Assembly: GCA_029287755.1 (NCBI GenBank)
Contig: JARFQM010000159.1
Location: 1-20,797, forward strand
DNA length: 20,797 nucleotides
Origin: Desulfofustis sp.
GTDB taxonomy: Bacteria > Desulfobacterota > Desulfobulbia > Desulfobulbales > Desulfocapsaceae
Direction: 5' to 3'
Under the pieces are notes generated by a model that had not been told where the DNA came from, did no database searches, and worked only from the letters and a program-made list of their open reading frames with translations. Positions 7,785-15,127 of the stretch are shown piece by piece. Numbering within the stretch: the stretch's first letter is position 1; each line of letters opens with the position of its first letter. The position numbers were made by a program, and so were the translations under genes.

Positions 7785-8459
7785 ATGCAGACAAAAACTA
7801 TCAGCGCCCTTGAAATGCTTCGCGATCGTCTCGCCAGCGGCCATTACCAGCTCGGCGAGCGCCTTCCCTCGGAGCGCTCTCTGTGCGCCGAACTCGGCAT
7901 TTCGCGCAGCGGTCTGCGCAAGATTCTATCCCGCCTCGAGGCTGAAGATTTGGTCTGGCGCCACGTCGGTAAGGGAACTTTCGCCGGGCCTCGGCCCGCT
8001 CTCGGTTCCGAGTCGTTCCGGATCGTCACCAGCAAAACCAATCCGCTGGAAATCATGGAAGCCCGGTTGATGCTCGAACCCCAGATTGCCGGTGCGGCCG
8101 CCCAGCGTGCGTCCTTTCAGGAGATCGAGCGGCTGGCCTTGTGCGCCAAGCGCAATCACGAGGCCAACGATCTGGAAACCAACGAAAAATGGGATGTCCT
8201 GTTCCATGAAACCCTGGTCATAGCGACGAGAAATTCTTTGCTCATCGCCCTCTACGGAGGGATCAGCAAAATGCGCCTGTCCGACGAGTGGTGTCTGAGA
8301 AAACAACATTGGATCACGCCTGAAAGCTGGGATTCCTTCAAAAAAGAGCATTCTGCAGTCGTACAGGCGGTGCGGGCGCGGGACGAAACAGGGGCCGAGA
8401 AGGCAATGCGCGAACATCTGATCTCGGTCAAACAGCACATTCAATCAACCTATCTCTGA
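7785..8459 (+). CDS. FadR-subfamily GntR transcriptional regulator
   Basis: A 224-residue regulator with an N-terminal winged helix (about residues 1-70) containing the GntR hallmark G-E-R-L-P-S-E-R, followed by a C-terminal FCD ligand-binding domain. The FCD domain keeps the usual metal-site pattern: an Asp and a His in W-D-V-L-F-H, a His in K-E-H-S, and a His in M-R-E-H-L. The frame is open back to an ATG at 7737, but that codon lies inside the palindromic operator; the ATG at 7785 gives the normal family N-terminus, so it was chosen. FCD regulators respond to acids or CoA thioesters and usually repress neighbouring catabolic genes. Here the gene is divergent from the CoA-transferase unit and 30 bp upstream of enoyl-CoA hydratase, so it likely controls both units (inference). 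Confidence 0.92.
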   Translation: MQTKTISALEMLRDRLASGHYQLGERLPSERSLCAELGISRSGLRKILSRLEAEDLVWRHVGKGTFAGPRPALGSESFRIVTSKTNPLEIMEARLMLEPQIAGAAAQRASFQEIERLALCAKRNHEANDLETNEKWDVLFHETLVIATRNSLLIALYGGISKMRLSDEWCLRKQHWITPESWDSFKKEHSAVVQAVRARDETGAEKAMREHLISVKQHIQSTYL

Positions 8460-8489
8460 ACCCCATTTCTAGCAGCGAGGACCGGACAC

Positions 8490-9275
8490 ATGAAAAACCT
8501 GGACAAACACATCGAGCTGGTCAGAGAAGAACACCTCGCCCTCATCTCCATAAGCAGAGAGGACAAGCTTAACGCCCTCTCCTGGGAGATGATGCAGACC
8601 CTGAAGCACCACTTCGAAGAACTGGATCTCGACAGGGACATTCGGGCGGTTATCCTCCATTCCAAATCGGCCCGCACCTTTGGCGTCGGTGCCGATATAA
8701 AAGACTGGGGCGCACTGGCGCCGATCGAAATGTGGCGCACCTGGACCCGCCACGGCCACCGTATCATGAAACTGATCGACGAACTGATTCACCCGGTCAT
8801 CGCGGTGCTCAACGGCTACACCTTCGGAGGATCTCTGGAGCTCGCCCTGGCTGCCGACATACGCGTCGGCGAAGCAGGTTCATGCTATGGCTTTCCCGAA
8901 GCGAAAGTAGGCACCATCCCGGGCTGGCTCGGCACCCAGAAAGCACTGCAGCTTGTCGGTCCGAGCAAGCTGAAAAAGCTGATCTTTACCGGCGCCGCGA
9001 TTACGGCTGAGGAGGCCATGGAGATTGGCTTGATCGATGAACTGGTTCCCTCTGGAGAAGGGCTGGCACGGGCCCGGGAACTCGCTTCTCAGATGGGCAG
9101 GACCTCGCCAGTGTCGGTGAGCCTGGCCAAGCAGATCGTCAACAGTCTTGTCGCTAATCAACCTGGTCCCGCACTGGAATCGATCGGCGGCGGACTCGCC
9201 GCCCTGAGTGCAGACGGCGGGGAAGGAAAAGAAGCCTTTGGCGAAAAACGAGCCCCTTCGTTCACTGGATATTAG
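8490..9275 (+). CDS. Enoyl-CoA hydratase/isomerase (crotonase family)
   Basis: A 261-residue crotonase-fold protein. The oxyanion-hole region G-V-G-A-D-I-K is at residues 65-71, followed by F-G-G-S-L-E-L-A with a glutamate at E117 and G-F-P-E with a glutamate at E137. These match the two catalytic glutamates of enoyl-CoA hydratase, so true hydratase activity on a 2-enoyl-CoA is likely, followed by the hydroxyacyl-CoA dehydrogenase of the divergent unit. The ribosome binding site GAGGA precedes the ATG. It follows the FadR-type regulator by 30 bp and must share its transcript. Related crotonases also act as isomerases or ring hydrolases, so the exact reaction in this pathway is open. Confidence 0.93.
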   Translation: MKNLDKHIELVREEHLALISISREDKLNALSWEMMQTLKHHFEELDLDRDIRAVILHSKSARTFGVGADIKDWGALAPIEMWRTWTRHGHRIMKLIDELIHPVIAVLNGYTFGGSLELALAADIRVGEAGSCYGFPEAKVGTIPGWLGTQKALQLVGPSKLKKLIFTGAAITAEEAMEIGLIDELVPSGEGLARARELASQMGRTSPVSVSLAKQIVNSLVANQPGPALESIGGGLAALSADGGEGKEAFGEKRAPSFTGY

Positions 9276-9361
9276 AGCAGCAGAAGCCCCAGGTCTTCAG
9301 CAATTGAATCCTTAATGATACCGTGTGAAATCAGGACATTTGTTCAAGGGCAAGGCGAGCG

Positions 9362-9384
9362 GGGATTGAGCCACAATCCCAATT
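9362..9384. terminator. Possible terminator between enoyl-CoA hydratase and the Tat protein gene
   Basis: A perfect 7-bp stem GGGATTG (9362-9368) and CAATCCC (9374-9380) with a 5-nt loop, followed on the plus strand by AATTTTC. The T-run is weak. It lies between two convergent genes, 86 bp after the hydratase stop and just beyond the stop of the minus-strand gene, where a shared terminator is expected. Confidence 0.45.
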
Positions 9385-9385
9385 T

Positions 9386-10000
9386 TCAATAATAGAGAGT
9401 GACGCTGTCCGGATGGGTACCTATGGCGGCATAGACCTCCATGGTGGGGATGTCGGGATTGTTGCCGCTGTAAGGACCTCCGGGCTGATATTTTCTCTCG
9501 TCGCCACCGCCGTACATGGTCATTTTTTTCGAATCGGGCACATAGAGCCCCCTGCCGTCCGACCAGACAATCAGGAGCTTGGGACCATACTGAGGACCAA
9601 GTTTGGGAAAGACGAACTTGTCCCGCCATATTTTGTCTATCGAGATTTTCGCCCCGTTGTTCTGCACCGTGACCTGATTGCCGTAGCCGCGATTATCCTC
9701 AACCTCTGGGGCGGCCGCGGCCTGCACCTCAGCGGCCTCGGTTTCTTCGATCCCCTGGCTCAGCTCTTCGATAATAGCTTCCAGCGCCCCGCTGGTGGTG
9801 GCGTGGGCCGGCAGCGCGCCGAACTCGGCCAACGGGGTAACCCACTTATCCGGCAGCACACTGCACCCCGTCAAGGCCGCACTCCCCACTGCCATCTTCT
9901 TGATCAGCGAACGCCTGGTGGCTTTTTGTCCTGCCACAGGACCGTGGTGTAACGGCTGAGCTTCGTGTGCCAAAACATCTTTGATCTTTTGAGTGCTCAT
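9386..10000 (-). CDS. Tat-exported protein of unknown function
   Basis: A 204-residue protein with a twin-arginine signal: R29-R30 in T-R-R-S-L-I-K-K, then a short hydrophobic stretch. The ATG at 10000 is preferred over the one at 10003 because it is better spaced from the AGGAGG ribosome binding site. After the hydrophobic stretch there is an L-T-G-C motif (C46), which could be a lipobox, and then a W-V-T-P...L-P-A-H-A segment (to residue 67) of the kind seen before signal-peptidase I cleavage in small Tat proteins. So it is either a Tat lipoprotein or a soluble periplasmic protein. Next come an acidic/Ala-rich linker (about 70-105) and a C-terminal domain of about 95 residues rich in Gly, Tyr and Pro. 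I do not recognise this domain. No neighbour on its strand. Confidence 0.75.
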   Translation of the reverse strand: MSTQKIKDVLAHEAQPLHHGPVAGQKATRRSLIKKMAVGSAALTGCSVLPDKWVTPLAEFGALPAHATTSGALEAIIEELSQGIEETEAAEVQAAAAPEVEDNRGYGNQVTVQNNGAKISIDKIWRDKFVFPKLGPQYGPKLLIVWSDGRGLYVPDSKKMTMYGGGDERKYQPGGPYSGNNPDIPTMEVYAAIGTHPDSVTLYY

Positions 10001-10156
10001 CATACCTCCTATTCAACGTCAGGATATACAGATGTGAGGAGAAACTGACAAAAATATTGTCTAAAATCAAGAAATATTTGAATATTTTTAGTTGAAACAC
10101 CATTTCATCGCCACCCCTGAACGTCTACAATGTAGCACAGACGGGCTATTGAACAA

Positions 10157-10267
10157 GATCGGGCCAATTTCTTTGCCCAGGGGAAGATGCAACAGCTTTC
10201 AGCCCGCTACCGACTCTGCTGCTGAGGCAGAAGGCACTGAAAACAGCTTTTCATACCAGGTCCGATC
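10157..10267 (+). ncRNA. Candidate structured RNA element (unclassified)
   Basis: Three nested helices can be drawn by eye. The closing helix is GATCGGGCC (10157-10165) with GGTCCGATC (10259-10267), nine pairs including one G-U. The inner helix is TTTCAG (10197-10202) with CTGAAA (10237-10242). The terminal hairpin is TCTGC (10215-10219) with GCAGA (10227-10231). A GGGAA...TGCAA...CCCGCTAC order faintly recalls the cobalamin riboswitch core, but a proper B12 box is missing. It could be chance; a covariance model would be needed to decide. Confidence 0.2.
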
Positions 10268-10291
10268 GGTGTGTCAGGCTGCAATTTGTTA

Positions 10292-10320
10292 TTGACTTTG
10301 GCGGAGCGATTTAATAGATA
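10292..10320 (+). promoter_or_regulatory. Possible promoter for the nqr locus
   Basis: TTGACT at 10292-10297 is a good -35 hexamer; 17 bp further is TAGATA (10315-10320), a poor -10. It is the only such pairing noticed in the long upstream region and reads toward nqrA. Weak evidence only. Confidence 0.3.
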
Positions 10321-10683
10321 AATACTTTGATTTGTTTCAATGTATTTGATGTATCATCGTGTTGATCAGGTCAATACAATCTGAAATAATTCACCAGGGT
10401 AATGAATGCTGAGCCCCATTTCCAATAGGCCGTCCGCTGATTATTGGTACAAGTGTTGTCTTTCGTCCCCGGGGCATCTTCCTCTTCTCACGGCACTACC
10501 CTCTCCTACCTTATCGATCATTTCAATTAACTCATCTTCCTTAGCAGATAAGAAACCAGCTGGTGCTGCAGCCGATTATCTCTATGATGATGACTAAGCT
10601 GATAAACCCCAAACAGCTCGAAAGCCCGCCTCCATGTGCTGCTTTAGCGCGGGCCGGCAGCCAGAAAAGACCAAGAGTGTGCT

Positions 10684-12012
10684 ATGACGTTTAACGGCGG
10701 CTACAACGTAATGCTCGAAGGCGCCCCCTCGCCGGGTATCGCGCCTTATCAGAAACCCGAGGTGCTGTATCTTCCCCTCTTTTCGGAATCGCTCGACTTC
10801 TCCAATCTGCAGGTGGAACACGGAGAGGCTGTTAGCAAGGGGCAGATTCTGGCCAAGGATCCCATCAATTTTTCAGTTCCCTTGCTGGCGCCAATGGACG
10901 GCACCGTAAATCTTGAACGTGCCGAACGCCACATCGCCCTGGAGAATCTGTCCTCGGCCAAAGAAGGCGCCGCGCCGCAGGCGGAGGATGAGAATCAGCG
11001 CCAGACCCTGCTTCGAATGGGTGTCTGGTCCTCTCTTGCCAGAGTTGACTCCGGCCGGATCCCGGACCCCGAAAACACCCCCGACTGCCTGGTCATGGCC
11101 GTTTCCAGATTCGAGCCGTTCTTCCCAGAGGCGCAGACTCTGCTTAAAGATGCGCTTGAGCAATTCGGCGCCGGGCTCGATCTCTTGCACAAGATACTTG
11201 GCGACACCGAAGTCATGCTCATCTGTGCCGAATCTGATGCAGAAATCAAGTCCCAGCTGCAGACGGTAACAACCGAACGTTCGGCCTGGCTCAAGCTCTT
11301 TGAGGTACCTGAGCTCTACCCCTTCGATTCACCCGCCCTGGCCGCCCAACTCAATGATCTCAACCCGGAAAAGACCTGGGCCACCGATCTGCAGGCAGTG
11401 CTCGCTGTCCGGGCTGCGATCGAGGACAATCACCCTTTTGTCAAACGAATCATCTCTCTGAGTGGCCCCATGGTGGACTCGCCCGGGCATCATCAGCTCC
11501 CCCTTGGCTACCCTCTCGTGGACCTGGGCTTCAGAAACGGCGCAGTTCCGCTGCGGGTTGTCAATGGAGGCGTATTAACCGGGACAGCGGTAGAAGGCGT
11601 CCAGCTCGGTCTTGACTGCGGCTGCCGCTCTCTCACCGTGCTCGAAGAAATGACCAAGCGCGAGGTGCTCGCCTTTGTCCAGCCCGGTTTCACCAAACGC
11701 TCATACTCCAATACATTTGCCAGCTTCTTCAAGCCCCTTTTTAAAGAAAAATTCACTACCGCACTGGGCGGCGAAGCCCGTCCGTGCGTATTCTGCGGAT
11801 TTTGCGAAAGTGTCTGCCCGGCGGGAATCATTCCACATCTCATCTACCGGTATCTGGACCACAACCGGCCCGAGGATGCCTACCGGGTGGAATTCGACAA
11901 GTGCATCGACTGTGGTCTCTGCTCCTACGTCTGCGTATCGAAGATCAACCATCTCGAATTGTTCAGGGCGGAGAGGCAGCGGGCGATTGCTGCAATGGTA
12001 GAGGGTGAGTGA
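10684..12012 (+). CDS. nqrA: Na+-translocating NADH:quinone oxidoreductase subunit A, RnfC-like form with two [4Fe-4S] sites
   Basis: A 442-residue protein whose body follows NqrA rather than RnfC: it opens with the N-terminal G-G-Y...L-E-G-A-P segment, lacks the RnfC FMN/NADH motif G-x-G-G-A-G-F-P-T, and keeps the L-x-x-G-x-W and R-V-V-N-G-G-V-L-T-G regions. At the C-terminus are two complete ferredoxin motifs, C368/371/374/378 and C407/410/413/417, as in RnfC. In well-studied NqrA proteins this part persists as a fold but has lost most of the cysteines (known of the family). NqrA is the peripheral cytoplasmic subunit and has been linked to quinone interaction. Here the extra clusters would extend the electron path into the cytoplasmic part (inference). 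First gene of an eight-gene unit; 76 bp before nqrB; weak ribosome binding site. Confidence 0.88.
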   Translation: MTFNGGYNVMLEGAPSPGIAPYQKPEVLYLPLFSESLDFSNLQVEHGEAVSKGQILAKDPINFSVPLLAPMDGTVNLERAERHIALENLSSAKEGAAPQAEDENQRQTLLRMGVWSSLARVDSGRIPDPENTPDCLVMAVSRFEPFFPEAQTLLKDALEQFGAGLDLLHKILGDTEVMLICAESDAEIKSQLQTVTTERSAWLKLFEVPELYPFDSPALAAQLNDLNPEKTWATDLQAVLAVRAAIEDNHPFVKRIISLSGPMVDSPGHHQLPLGYPLVDLGFRNGAVPLRVVNGGVLTGTAVEGVQLGLDCGCRSLTVLEEMTKREVLAFVQPGFTKRSYSNTFASFFKPLFKEKFTTALGGEARPCVFCGFCESVCPAGIIPHLIYRYLDHNRPEDAYRVEFDKCIDCGLCSYVCVSKINHLELFRAERQRAIAAMVEGE

Positions 12013-12021
12013 GGGCTAAGC

Positions 12022-12042
12022 GCCCGCCTCCTCAGGGCGGGC
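12022..12042 (+). other. Strong hairpin between nqrA and nqrB
   Basis: A perfect 7-bp GC-only stem, GCCCGCC (12022-12028) with GGCGGGC (12036-12042), and a 7-nt loop, 10 bp after the nqrA stop. No T-run follows, so it is unlikely to be a full terminator. It may protect or process the mRNA and so set the ratio of NqrA to the membrane subunits (inference). Confidence 0.5.
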
Positions 12043-12088
12043 CGTGGTCCTTGCCAGATTCATTTAACACGGTGTCAAGGAAACAGGC

Positions 12089-13180
12089 ATGAAATGGCTT
12101 TCTGATTTGTTCGACTCGTTCAGACCGCAATTTGAAAAACGGGGAAACCTGGCTTTTCTCAAGCCGCTCTACGAGGCTATCGAGTTTATATTCTTCTACC
12201 CGCCGGCCCGCACGGCGACTGCTCCCCATGTCAGGGACCCGCTCGACATCAAGCGCTACATGTCAATCGTCATCGTTGCCCTGCTGCCCAGCATCTGCGC
12301 CTCGATCTGGTTCTTCGGACCGCGCATCCTGTTGATGATTCTGGTCTCCTATGCAGTGGGTGGTCTGGTTGAAGTAATTTTCGCCTGCGTCAGGAAAACC
12401 GAGATTCACGAGGGCTTCTTTGTCACCGGCATTCTCTTTCCACTGATCCTGCCCCCGGCCACCCCGCTCTGGGTGGTGGCTGTGGGTATATTTTTCGGCG
12501 TCTTTTTCGGCAAAGAAGTGTTCGGCGGCACCGGCCACAATATATTCAACCCGGCCCTGGTCGGCAGGCTGTTCATCACCATCTCCTTTCCGACCATCCT
12601 GACCAGCGGCTGGACCGCCCCGGGAGCCTGGCGGGGCGCGGTTGATGCTGTCTCCTCGGCCACCCCGATGGCGCTGGTTAAGACCCAGGGAGTCCTGACC
12701 CCGGCAACCGACCTGTTAATGGGAATCCCATCAGGCAGTGTAGGTGAAACTTTTCGGCTTGGCATCATTGTCGGCGGTATCTTTCTCATGCTCACCAGGG
12801 TGAGCAATTGGCGAGTGCCGGTGTCGTATCTCGCCTCTGTGTTCATCTTTGCGTTTCTTGCCGGGCTGTTCGGCTGGGCGCCGGCCTCCGCGGAGGGGAG
12901 TGTGTCGGCCTTTAGTTTCGGTCTTTTTAACCTGCTGGGCGGCTCGGTCCTGTTCGGCGCCATGTTCATGTCCTGCGATCCGGTGACTTCGCCGTTCACC
13001 GTGCCCGGCAAATTTATCTTTGGCATCGGCTGCGGGCTTCTAACCGTGCTGATCCGCGTCTTCTCAGGTTATGTCGAAGGCGTGATGTTCAGTATCGTGA
13101 TAATGAACGCTTACACCCCACTTCTCGACCATGTGGTAAGTTCCCTGCGTTATAAGGGCGTGGAAACCCAAGAGAATTAA
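12089..13180 (+). CDS. nqrB: Na+-translocating NADH:quinone oxidoreductase subunit B
   Basis: A 363-residue integral membrane protein with about ten hydrophobic helices. The amphipathic N-terminus ending in H-V-R-D-P-L-D-I-K-R, the E-G-F-F-V-T-G-I-L-F segment, the K-E-V-F-G-G-T-G block (142-149) and the N-P-A-L-V-G-R segment are those of NqrB, not RnfD. The covalent FMN site is present: T192 in the S-S-A-T-P segment, matching the FMN-threonine motif. It is roughly 50 residues shorter than Vibrio NqrB, mainly in the loop region between early helices. NqrB forms the main membrane channel subunit and carries FMN in the quinone-reducing electron chain. Lies 29 bp upstream of nqrC. All visible residues needed for function are kept, so this membrane arm is probably active. 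Confidence 0.95.
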   Translation: MKWLSDLFDSFRPQFEKRGNLAFLKPLYEAIEFIFFYPPARTATAPHVRDPLDIKRYMSIVIVALLPSICASIWFFGPRILLMILVSYAVGGLVEVIFACVRKTEIHEGFFVTGILFPLILPPATPLWVVAVGIFFGVFFGKEVFGGTGHNIFNPALVGRLFITISFPTILTSGWTAPGAWRGAVDAVSSATPMALVKTQGVLTPATDLLMGIPSGSVGETFRLGIIVGGIFLMLTRVSNWRVPVSYLASVFIFAFLAGLFGWAPASAEGSVSAFSFGLFNLLGGSVLFGAMFMSCDPVTSPFTVPGKFIFGIGCGLLTVLIRVFSGYVEGVMFSIVIMNAYTPLLDHVVSSLRYKGVETQEN

Positions 13181-13209
13181 ATGTCCAAGTTCTTTTTTGG
13201 AGAGATGGC

Positions 13210-13782
13210 GTGATAGATAAAATCAAGATGATCTGTTTTGTTCTGGTGTTCGGGGTTTTCTGGGCTTCGGCGCTGGTGGCTGTCGACACCATAACCGGTC
13301 CCAGGATCGAGAAATATCTGATCGAGAAAAAACGCAAAAAAGTTCTCGAGGCCCTGGTGATTCCCTATGAAGCCGACACCATAGAAGAAATATTCACCAC
13401 CAATATAAAGGCTGAGGAAATCGACGGCAAGACCATCTACACCGCCGAAGACGGCAGTATCGCCTTCGAATTCTCCGGCCCCGCCTCCCAGGGACCGATG
13501 AGCGGTATCATCGCCCTGTCCCCGGACAAGGAGGCTATCAAGGGGATTGCCATCATTCAGCAGAGCGAAACCCCGGGTCTGGGAAGCCGGGTGCTGGCCG
13601 CCGACAATTTGATAAACTTCAGGGACAAGAAAGTGGTTCCCGAACTCCTGATTGTGGCCGCCGGTACCGCTTCTGCCGACAATGAAGTCGATGCGATCAC
13701 CGGGGCGACCCTGACCTGCAAGGCACTGGAAAAAAATATCAACAAGAATGTCCAAGACACCAAAACTCTGATCGGTCAGTAG
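13210..13782 (+). CDS. nqrC: Na+-translocating NADH:quinone oxidoreductase subunit C (FMN-binding, RnfG-related)
   Basis: A 190-residue protein starting at GTG, with GGAGAG close upstream; no in-frame ATG fits better. One N-terminal membrane helix (about residues 5-25) anchors a domain that faces the periplasm in this family. The covalent FMN motif is D-A-I-T-G-A-T-L-T near residues 161-169, with T167 as the expected FMN-bearing threonine. The S-E-T-P-G-L-G-S-R segment is typical of the family. At 190 residues it is shorter than Vibrio NqrC (about 257) and nearer RnfG in length, so its assignment as NqrC rests partly on the neighbouring genes. Only 3 bp separate it from nqrD. Confidence 0.9.
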   Translation: MIDKIKMICFVLVFGVFWASALVAVDTITGPRIEKYLIEKKRKKVLEALVIPYEADTIEEIFTTNIKAEEIDGKTIYTAEDGSIAFEFSGPASQGPMSGIIALSPDKEAIKGIAIIQQSETPGLGSRVLAADNLINFRDKKVVPELLIVAAGTASADNEVDAITGATLTCKALEKNINKNVQDTKTLIGQ

Positions 13783-13785
13783 AAC

Positions 13786-14415
13786 ATGAATTTAAAAGAA
13801 ACTTTCGGAAAGAAAGGCGCCAAGACCATCAAGAACGGGATCTGGCGGGAACATCCGATTAGCTCGGCGACGCTCGGCATCTGTTCCGCCCTGGCCATCT
13901 CGAACAAGGTGGAAAATGCCATCGCCATGAGCGCGGGGGTGATCTTCGTTCTCATTCTCACTGCCGTGATCATCTCCCTGCTGAGAAAGATCATACCGTC
14001 CCGGGTGCGCATCATCATATATATGATCACCATTGCCTCGGGCGTGACCATTGTCGATCTTGTGCTCAAAGCCTATTGGCCCACGGTGAGCGAGGCTATG
14101 GGCCCCTATGTGCCGCTGATCATCACCAACTGCATCATCATGGGCCGGGCCGAGGCGTTCTTTGTGCAAAACCCGCCCAAGCTTGCATTAATTGATGCCT
14201 TGGCAAACGGATTGGCCTACACCTATACACTGATGGCCATTGCCATCTTCAGGGAAATATTTGCTTTCGGCACCCTGCTCGGAGTGCGGGTCACCCCGAG
14301 CGGCTGGGTGGACTGGGTGGTGCTTGCCGCCCCCGCCGGGGCTTTCTTCGTACTGGGGGTATTCCTCTGGATTACCAGAACCGCGGCGGGAATAGAGCCG
14401 CCGAAGAGCAGCTGA
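13786..14415 (+). CDS. nqrD: Na+-translocating NADH:quinone oxidoreductase subunit D
   Basis: A 209-residue membrane protein with six predicted helices. It keeps L-G-I-C-S-A-L-A (C33) and I-I-T-N-C-I-I-M-G-R-A-E-A-F (C116). These two cysteines correspond to the NqrD half of the intramembrane iron-sulfur centre shared with NqrE. NqrD and RnfE are homologous; the C-S-A-L-A and C-I-x-M-G-R-A-E-A-F wording favours NqrD. It follows nqrC by 3 bp, so translation is probably coupled. In the complex it passes electrons from the NqrF [2Fe-2S] centre across the membrane to the FMN of NqrC. Confidence 0.94.
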   Translation: MNLKETFGKKGAKTIKNGIWREHPISSATLGICSALAISNKVENAIAMSAGVIFVLILTAVIISLLRKIIPSRVRIIIYMITIASGVTIVDLVLKAYWPTVSEAMGPYVPLIITNCIIMGRAEAFFVQNPPKLALIDALANGLAYTYTLMAIAIFREIFAFGTLLGVRVTPSGWVDWVVLAAPAGAFFVLGVFLWITRTAAGIEPPKSS

Positions 14416-14454
14416 TTACTTATCACTCTATAAGACAAGCAGAAAGGCGATAAC

Positions 14455-15039
14455 ATGGGCGAAACATCATTATTATCGATTTTCATCACGGCACTGCTGA
14501 TCCAGAACGTGGCACTTTACTACCTGCTGGGCATGTGCCCGTTCGTGGCCCTGTCCAGGAGTCTGACCACCGCCTTCGGCATGGGCGCGGCGGTCATCTT
14601 CGTGGTCACCCTGACCTCGTCGGCCAACTGGGTCATCTACCAGATTCTCGAGGCCACCGGCAGCCTGATCATCCAGTATATCGTCTTTATCATTGTCATT
14701 GCCGCCTGCGTGCAACTGGTAGAGATGATCATGGAGCGGTTTTTTCCTGCCCTGCAGGCTTCATTCGGTATTTTCCTGCCGCTCATCACGGTGAACTGCA
14801 CCGTGCTGTTCATCTCTCTGAAAGTGACCACGGTGGACAACCTTTCCTACATCCAGACGGTGGTCTACGCAATATCGGCCGCCATCGGTTTCTGGCTGGC
14901 GATGATCATGGTCGCCGCCATTTATGAAAAGCTCGACCTCATCGGCAAGGTGCCTAAGGGACTGCAAGGTCCGGGCATCATAATGATAATTACCGGCATC
15001 ATCGCCCTGGCCTTTATGGGCTTCAGCGGCATGGTATAG
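14455..15039 (+). CDS. nqrE: Na+-translocating NADH:quinone oxidoreductase subunit E
   Basis: A 194-residue membrane protein with six helices. Diagnostic segments are L-G-M-C-P-F-V-A-L-S (C28), G-I-F-L-P-L-I-T-V-N-C (C115), and the C-terminal P-K-G-L-Q-G-P-G-I...F-M-G-F-S-G, which follow NqrE rather than RnfA. The two cysteines are the NqrE half of the intramembrane iron-sulfur centre, so with NqrD all four ligands are present. A ribosome binding site AAAGGCGA precedes the ATG. An 88-bp gap separates it from the hybrid subunit, the longest gap in the operon and the junction between the Nqr part and the NADH module. Confidence 0.95.
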   Translation: MGETSLLSIFITALLIQNVALYYLLGMCPFVALSRSLTTAFGMGAAVIFVVTLTSSANWVIYQILEATGSLIIQYIVFIIVIAACVQLVEMIMERFFPALQASFGIFLPLITVNCTVLFISLKVTTVDNLSYIQTVVYAISAAIGFWLAMIMVAAIYEKLDLIGKVPKGLQGPGIIMIITGIIALAFMGFSGMV

Positions 15040-15127
15040 TCGGAAAGACCGCGTGATCTATGAAAATGAAACTAACTGTCACTTTCTCACCATCACCTGA
15101 ACCCATGGGAGCCCCTGCGGAATAATT

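Larger units (their letters stand above)
10004..10683. other. 680-bp gene-free region upstream of the nqr locus
   Basis: No convincing protein gene is seen. Two plus-strand open frames (10092-10295 and 10406-10597) lack recognisable domains. The region contains a possible nested RNA structure (10157-10267), a weak sigma70-like promoter (10292-10320), and a loop-out GCCCGC/GCGGGC pair (10624-10629 with 10649-10654) shortly before nqrA. If the promoter is real, nqrA would have an untranslated leader of roughly 350 nt. Confidence 0.5.

Noticed and set aside
10140..10290. Cobalamin riboswitch
   Set aside because: Some core blocks appear in order, but the B12 box and the usual second half of the core are not found, and no cobalamin gene follows.
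10684..15039. Reading the five genes as an Rnf complex (rnfCDGEA)
   Set aside because: The first protein lacks the RnfC flavin/NADH domain, the second, fourth and fifth match NqrB, NqrD and NqrE wording, and no RnfB is present. The NqrF-type ferredoxin domain also fits Nqr.
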